From NCBI GenBank assembly GCA_947305825.1, contig CAMZET010000069.1, forward strand, positions 1-7,321: DNA of 7,321 nucleotides, read 5' to 3'. The translations under genes were made by a program, and so were the position numbers. This document shows, one piece after another, positions 3,573-7,321 of this stretch; position 1 is the first letter of the stretch; each line of letters starts with the position of its first letter. Source of the DNA: an uncultured Verrucomicrobiota bacterium. GTDB lineage: Bacteria > Verrucomicrobiota > Kiritimatiellia > RFP12 > UBA1067. The notes under the pieces are model-generated. The model worked only from the letters and a program-made list of their open reading frames with translations. It searched no databases and was not told where the DNA came from.

Positions 3573-5951
3573 ATGAAAGCGATACCAGCGATAATAGCGT
3601 CGATGGCGTGCGCGGCGTCGGCGGTATGCGGCGCGGCGGACGTCTCGTCTGTCAGTGTCAAGGTCCTCGACGGCTTCGGCGGGGACGCGAGCGCGGTTCT
3701 AGCGCGCTGCCAAACGAAACAGGGTTCCGCGTACGACCAGGTCGCGCTGACGCGCGACGTGCAGTCGCTCGACGCCTCCGGAGAATACCAGGAGATAACG
3801 GCGGACGCGCAGGAAACAGCGGACGGCACTGTGGCCGTGACATTCTACGTGCGGCGCAAGCTGCGCTACCAGGCGCCGCTCGTCGTCAAGGGCTGCGACT
3901 TCTTCTCCGAGTCGAAGGTCGCCAAGGAGTCCGGGCTGAAGGACGGGCTGCTGTATTCGGACGGCGACCTTGCGGCGGCGGCGGCGAAGGTGCGCCGCGC
4001 CTACCAGAAGAAGTACTTCCCGCTGGCGAAAGTGACGCCGCAGACCGAGCCGATTCCTGGCGGCGGCAACAACTGCACCGTCACGTTCCTGGTGGACGAG
4101 GGCCCGCGCCAGAAAATCCGCGACTACGTGTTCGACGGCGTGGAATCGGTCGATGAAGAGCTTCTGCACGAGGCGATTGACGACTATCCGTGGTGGAATC
4201 CGGTGGGCTGGCTGACCGACTCGCCGGTGACGCCGGAGGCGCTGGATAACGCGCGCGAGAAGGTGGCGACGGTGTTCCGCGACCGCGGCTACCTCGACGT
4301 GAACGTGGGTGCGCCGCGCCTCGAAAAGGCGTTCCCGGACGACGAAGACTCCATCAAGTACGATGCCGTCTTCCCGATTGTCGAGGGCCCGCTCTACACG
4401 GTCGCCTCCACGCGCATCGACGGCGTGACGCGCTATCCGGCGGAAGTCGTCGCCGGCAAGAGCGACCTGCCCGCCGCCGGCGACATCGCCGGCGAAAAAG
4501 CCCTCAACGACGCCGCCCACCGCGTCATGGTCACCGTCGGCTCCGGCGACCTCGGCCTAGCCGAAACCCGCGTCGACGTCCAGCGCATCCCGCGCGACGG
4601 AGACGCAACCGCCCTCGACATCGTATTCAAGGTAACCGAAGGCATCCCCGTCGTAATCAACCAGGTCTGCATCGAGGGCAACGACTACACCAAGGACAAG
4701 GTCATCCGCCGCGAAATCGCGCTCGGCCCCGGCGACAGGATGCTCGAGGACCGCGCCGAACGCTCCCAGAAGCGCCTCGAAAACCTCGACTATTTCTCGC
4801 GTGTGCGCTACTATCTGCGCGACTCCGGTCTCGGCAAGGACGCCGAAGGCCGCGAATACCGCGACCTCGTCTATGAAGTCGACGAGAAGAACACCGGCTC
4901 GTTCATGGTCGGCGTGGGCGCGTCGAGCGTCGATTCCGTCTACGTGTCGGCGGAGCTTTCGCAGTCGAACTTCGACATTTTCGCGCCGGAGAAGATGTTC
5001 CGCGGCGCAGGCCAGAAAGGCCGCGTCTTCACGCAGGTCGGCCCGCGCATCCAGACCTACGAGGCCAGCGTCACCGAACCGCACCTCTTCGACCGCCTCC
5101 TCGAACTCACCGTCGAGGCTTACCGCCGCCAGAGGTGGTACGACGAATACGACATCATCCGCACCGGCGGCGCAATCACTCTCGCCTACCCTGTCAAATT
5201 CTGGCCCACCTGGGACCCCTTCGGCCGCTTCGGCGTCAGATGGACCGGCGAATTCATCGAATTCGACGACATCGACAAGTACGACCTCGAATACAAGGGC
5301 AAGGACGTCTCGCTCGTCGAGGAAGACCGCAAATACGGCGACGCCTTCGAGTCGGTGTTCCGCGTCTTCTGGAGCCACGACACGCGCGACTCGTTCAGGA
5401 TGCCCACCAGCGGTTCGCGCTCGCTCGTCTTCTTCGACCTCGCCGCCGGCGGCGACAACGAATACTGGAAGGCCGGCTTCTCCCACCGCAACTACTGGAA
5501 CGTCTGGAAGCGCTACAACCACGTCCTAATGCTCGCGCTCCGCGCCGAGACCATCGACGCCATCAACGACGACGTGCCAATCTACAACCGCCTGTTCCTC
5601 GGCGGCCCGAAGTCCATCCGCGGCATCGACTACCGCAACGTCTCGCCCATGGCCAAGCGCTCCGACCGCGACCGCTCCTACGTCCCGTGGGGCGGCCAGA
5701 CCCTCGTCTGCGCCAACCTCGAATACACCATCCCGATTGTCAAGATGCTCCGCATCGCCGCGTTCTCCGACGTCGGCAGCGTGAGCGACGAGGAATTCGA
5801 CATCGCCGACGACTTCGCCTGGACCATCGGCATGGGCCTGCGCATCGACATCCCCATGTTCCCCGTGCGCCTCGACTTCGCGACCCCCATCGAGAAGCCC
5901 GACCACGCCGACGAGGAAGTGTTCTCCTTCACGGTCGGCTACGAGTTCTAG
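3573..5951 (+). CDS. bamA: Outer membrane protein assembly factor BamA (Omp85 family)
   Basis: BamA is the central channel that folds beta-barrel proteins into the outer membrane. The 792-residue product begins with a signal peptide (MKAIPAIIASMACAASAVCG, cleavage about 20-22). Five POTRA repeats follow, at roughly 23-96, 97-176, 177-273, 274-357 and 358-437. The fifth has the typical IEGNDYTKDKVIRREI stretch (367-382). The C-terminal barrel (about 440-792) contains the conserved IRGI loop motif (682-685, with the key arginine R683), a HDTRD turn (602-606), and ends in FSFTVGYEF with the terminal Phe expected of an outer-membrane barrel. POTRA 3 carries an insertion with Trp-rich YPWWNPVGWLTDSP (205-218). 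The start is fixed by the signal peptide. No ribosome site precedes it and the promoter -10 lies eight bases upstream, so the mRNA may be leaderless. skp and lpxD follow, as in many diderms. Confidence 0.95.
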   Translation: MKAIPAIIASMACAASAVCGAADVSSVSVKVLDGFGGDASAVLARCQTKQGSAYDQVALTRDVQSLDASGEYQEITADAQETADGTVAVTFYVRRKLRYQAPLVVKGCDFFSESKVAKESGLKDGLLYSDGDLAAAAAKVRRAYQKKYFPLAKVTPQTEPIPGGGNNCTVTFLVDEGPRQKIRDYVFDGVESVDEELLHEAIDDYPWWNPVGWLTDSPVTPEALDNAREKVATVFRDRGYLDVNVGAPRLEKAFPDDEDSIKYDAVFPIVEGPLYTVASTRIDGVTRYPAEVVAGKSDLPAAGDIAGEKALNDAAHRVMVTVGSGDLGLAETRVDVQRIPRDGDATALDIVFKVTEGIPVVINQVCIEGNDYTKDKVIRREIALGPGDRMLEDRAERSQKRLENLDYFSRVRYYLRDSGLGKDAEGREYRDLVYEVDEKNTGSFMVGVGASSVDSVYVSAELSQSNFDIFAPEKMFRGAGQKGRVFTQVGPRIQTYEASVTEPHLFDRLLELTVEAYRRQRWYDEYDIIRTGGAITLAYPVKFWPTWDPFGRFGVRWTGEFIEFDDIDKYDLEYKGKDVSLVEEDRKYGDAFESVFRVFWSHDTRDSFRMPTSGSRSLVFFDLAAGGDNEYWKAGFSHRNYWNVWKRYNHVLMLALRAETIDAINDDVPIYNRLFLGGPKSIRGIDYRNVSPMAKRSDRDRSYVPWGGQTLVCANLEYTIPIVKMLRIAAFSDVGSVSDEEFDIADDFAWTIGMGLRIDIPMFPVRLDFATPIEKPDHADEEVFSFTVGYEF

Positions 5952-5988
5952 CCGGCGCCGCCAGCGCGAATATCAGACAATTGAATAC

Positions 5989-6016
5989 AAAGGACAAGAG
6001 AAGGTAAAGGACAAGA
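5989..6016 (+). promoter_or_regulatory. Duplicated Shine-Dalgarno segment ahead of skp
   Basis: AAAGGACAAGA occurs at 5989-5999 and again at 6006-6016, a direct repeat with a 17-nt period. The second copy puts AAAGGA six bases before the skp ATG at 6018 and is the likely ribosome site. The first is too far away (23-28 nt) to act on this start. It looks like a small tandem duplication in the 66-nt bamA-skp gap, where no clear promoter or terminator is seen. Confidence 0.6.
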
Positions 6017-6017
6017 A

Positions 6018-6593
6018 ATGAAAAGGCTATCAGCATTTGCCGTGGCGGCGCTCGCCGCCTCCGCAGCTTTCGCCGACATCAAGCTCGGCACCGTCGATAT
6101 GCTCGTGCTCGTGCGCAACCACTCCAGCTACGAGTCCAACAAGCAGTTCCTCCTCTCCAGCGAAAAGGACGGCCAGAAGCGCCTCGACGCCATGAAGGAG
6201 GAGTTCGACTCCGTCCAGGAAGAAGCTCGCAAGAAAGCCGAGGAATACCGGAACCCGATGCTCGCGCAGTCCGCCAAGGACAAGCTCGAGAAAGAGCTCA
6301 TGTCGCTGCAGCAGAAGCTCATGACGATGCAGCAGCGCATGCGCTCGGAGGCGATGAAGCTCCAGCAGGACCTCTCGGAGAACGAGGCGCGTCTCTTGAA
6401 GGTGCAGGCCGACGACATCAAGAAGCGCGTCGCGGACTTTGCCGCCAAGAACGGCTTCGACATCATCCTCGACTCCACCTCCGCCATCTTCGCGAAGGAC
6501 TCGTTCGACGTGACGGACGACGTGCTCAAAGAGATGGGCGTGAACCCGAAGGAAGCGAAGGGCCGGGAAGAGGAGGAAAATGAAGGCAAGTGA
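6018..6593 (+). CDS. skp: Periplasmic chaperone Skp/OmpH family
   Basis: Skp-type chaperones hold unfolded outer-membrane proteins in the periplasm and deliver them to the Bam complex. The 191-residue product has a signal peptide ([19 protein letters not shown], predicted cut after residue 19). A short strand [12 protein letters not shown] (21-32) is the family's core opening. Next comes a long charged helical, probably coiled-coil region (about 40-140) rich in Lys, Glu, Gln and Met, then the closing core strand [20 protein letters not shown] (141-160). Length fits the family (about 160-200). The acidic tail [10 protein letters not shown] (182-191) is encoded by DNA that also contains the lpxD ribosome site. 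The gene sits directly after bamA, and its last 14 bases overlap lpxD, consistent with one operon. Confidence 0.93.
   Translation: MKRLSAFAVAALAASAAFADIKLGTVDMLVLVRNHSSYESNKQFLLSSEKDGQKRLDAMKEEFDSVQEEARKKAEEYRNPMLAQSAKDKLEKELMSLQQKLMTMQQRMRSEAMKLQQDLSENEARLLKVQADDIKKRVADFAAKNGFDIILDSTSAIFAKDSFDVTDDVLKEMGVNPKEAKGREEEENEGK
6571..6576 (+). promoter_or_regulatory. Shine-Dalgarno of lpxD inside the end of skp
   Basis: AGGAGG, the full consensus, lies three bases before the lpxD ATG at 6580, a rather tight spacing. It lies in the skp reading frame just before its stop, which suggests translational coupling. It supports choosing the ATG at 6580, the only good in-frame start giving the expected N-terminus. 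Confidence 0.7.
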
Positions 6594-7321
6594 GCTTGCC
6601 GCGCTCCTGGGCGGGACGCTCGAGGGCGAGAACGTGGAGCTTACCGCGTGCGGCGGGCTCGAGGAAGCGCGCAAGGGAGACCTCAGCTTCTGCAAAGACC
6701 CGAAGCACGTGAAGCTCGTGGAGACCACGAAGGCGTCGGCGGTGCTGCTGCCGCCGGAGTGGTCGCTCGGTGCGCCGTGCCCGATTATCCGCGTGGAAGA
6801 CCCGAACCGGGCGTGCATGAAGGCGGCGGAGATATTCGCGCCGCCTGAGCCGGTGCGCGCGCCGGGCGTCCATCCCACCGCGATTGTCGACCCTAGCGTC
6901 ACGATTGGCGAAGACGTGCACATCGGCCCGTACACGGTAATCGAGAAAGGCACGGTGATAGCCGCCGGCGCGGTAATCGAGGCGCAGGTATTCATCGGCG
7001 AGAACTGCCGCATCGGCGAGCGCACACACATCTACCCGCAGGTGACGCTGCGCGAAGGTACGCTCGTGGGCGCCGACTGCATCTTCCACTGCGGCGTGCG
7101 CATCGGCGGCGACGGCTACGGCTTCAACAACGGCCGCCGCGAGGACGGCAGCGTCTACATCGAGAAGATTCCGCAGCTCGGCATCGTCGAAATCGGCGAC
7201 GGCGTCGAAATCGGCTCGAACACGACGATCGACCGCGCCCGCATCGGCCGCACCTACATCGGCCCGATGACCAAAATCGACAATCTCGTGCAGATTGGCC
7301 ACAACGTCAAGGTCAAGGGCT
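6580..7321 (+). CDS. lpxD: UDP-3-O-acylglucosamine N-acyltransferase LpxD (truncated by window edge)
   Basis: LpxD adds the N-linked acyl chain to UDP-3-O-acyl-glucosamine in the third step of lipid A synthesis, using acyl-ACP. The window contains 247 codons from [20 protein letters not shown]. The N-terminal uridine-binding domain (about 1-95) includes [11 protein letters not shown] (33-43). A left-handed parallel beta-helix of hexapeptide repeats follows from about residue 96 (for example [15 protein letters not shown] at 107-121). The family block [10 protein letters not shown] (176-185) and [13 protein letters not shown] (211-223) are present, as is the catalytic histidine of the QIxHNV motif, here H241, corresponding to H239 in E. 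coli. About 90-100 C-terminal residues are missing off the right edge. The gene overlaps skp by 14 bases. Its presence implies a lipid A-bearing outer membrane. Confidence 0.95.
   Translation, partial: MKASELAALLGGTLEGENVELTACGGLEEARKGDLSFCKDPKHVKLVETTKASAVLLPPEWSLGAPCPIIRVEDPNRACMKAAEIFAPPEPVRAPGVHPTAIVDPSVTIGEDVHIGPYTVIEKGTVIAAGAVIEAQVFIGENCRIGERTHIYPQVTLREGTLVGADCIFHCGVRIGGDGYGFNNGRREDGSVYIEKIPQLGIVEIGDGVEIGSNTTIDRARIGRTYIGPMTKIDNLVQIGHNVKVKG

Noticed and set aside
4557..5522. Minus-strand open frame (321 codons) antisense to bamA
   Set aside because: Its Val/Asp/Ala-rich composition mirrors bamA codon bias. It has no recognisable motif, and bamA is certain on the other strand.
6030..7031. 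Minus-strand open frame (333 codons) opposite skp and lpxD
   Set aside because: It spans two confidently identified genes and shows low-complexity Leu/Glu/Arg/His composition, so it is an antisense shadow.
1..7321. Search for a new defence, mobile or biosynthetic system
   Set aside because: All protein genes are conserved housekeeping families. No transposase, integrase, CRISPR repeats, toxin-antitoxin pair or unknown accessory gene is visible.

Overview
The window looks like housekeeping chromosomal DNA from a GC-rich, diderm (Gram-negative) bacterium. The evidence for a diderm is a BamA-type outer-membrane assembly protein, a Skp/OmpH chaperone and the lipid A enzyme LpxD in one gene cluster. 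The start of RpoB and the five-POTRA BamA with a tryptophan-rich insertion remind me of the PVC group (Kiritimatiellota/Lentisphaerota/Verrucomicrobiota). That placement is an impression from memory and has not been tested.

Layout. Positions 1-505 (minus strand) hold the first 168 codons of rpoB. Positions 506-701 are the divergent intergenic region. It is dominated by a perfect 54-bp palindrome (634-687), and each arm carries an extended -10 promoter, one facing rpoB and the other facing right. The rightward unit is a CAU-anticodon tRNA (702-778, more likely Ile2 than elongator Met), then rpmH (861-998), rnpA (1017-1340), yidD (1361-1615) and yidC (1612-3336). This rpmH-rnpA-yidD-yidC order is the classic cluster often found near dnaA and the replication origin. 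A probable intrinsic terminator follows yidC.

Positions 3337-3572 are non-coding and unusually structured. After the terminator comes a 111-nt imperfect foldback (3416-3526), then an extended -10 promoter (TG at 3556, TATAAT at 3559-3564) only about 8 nt from the bamA ATG. bamA (3573-5951), skp/ompH (6018-6593) and lpxD (6580 to the window end, truncated) form a second rightward unit for outer-membrane protein and lipopolysaccharide assembly.

Functionally the window joins transcription (RpoB), translation and RNA processing (tRNA, L34, RNase P protein), inner-membrane protein insertion (YidD, YidC) and outer-membrane biogenesis (BamA, Skp, LpxD). All protein genes are recognisable conserved families, and I see no defence system, mobile element, CRISPR array or biosynthetic cluster. 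The parts most worth a second look are the non-coding ones: the palindromic twin promoter, the promoter motif it shares with bamA, the apparently leaderless start of bamA, and the large foldback before it.
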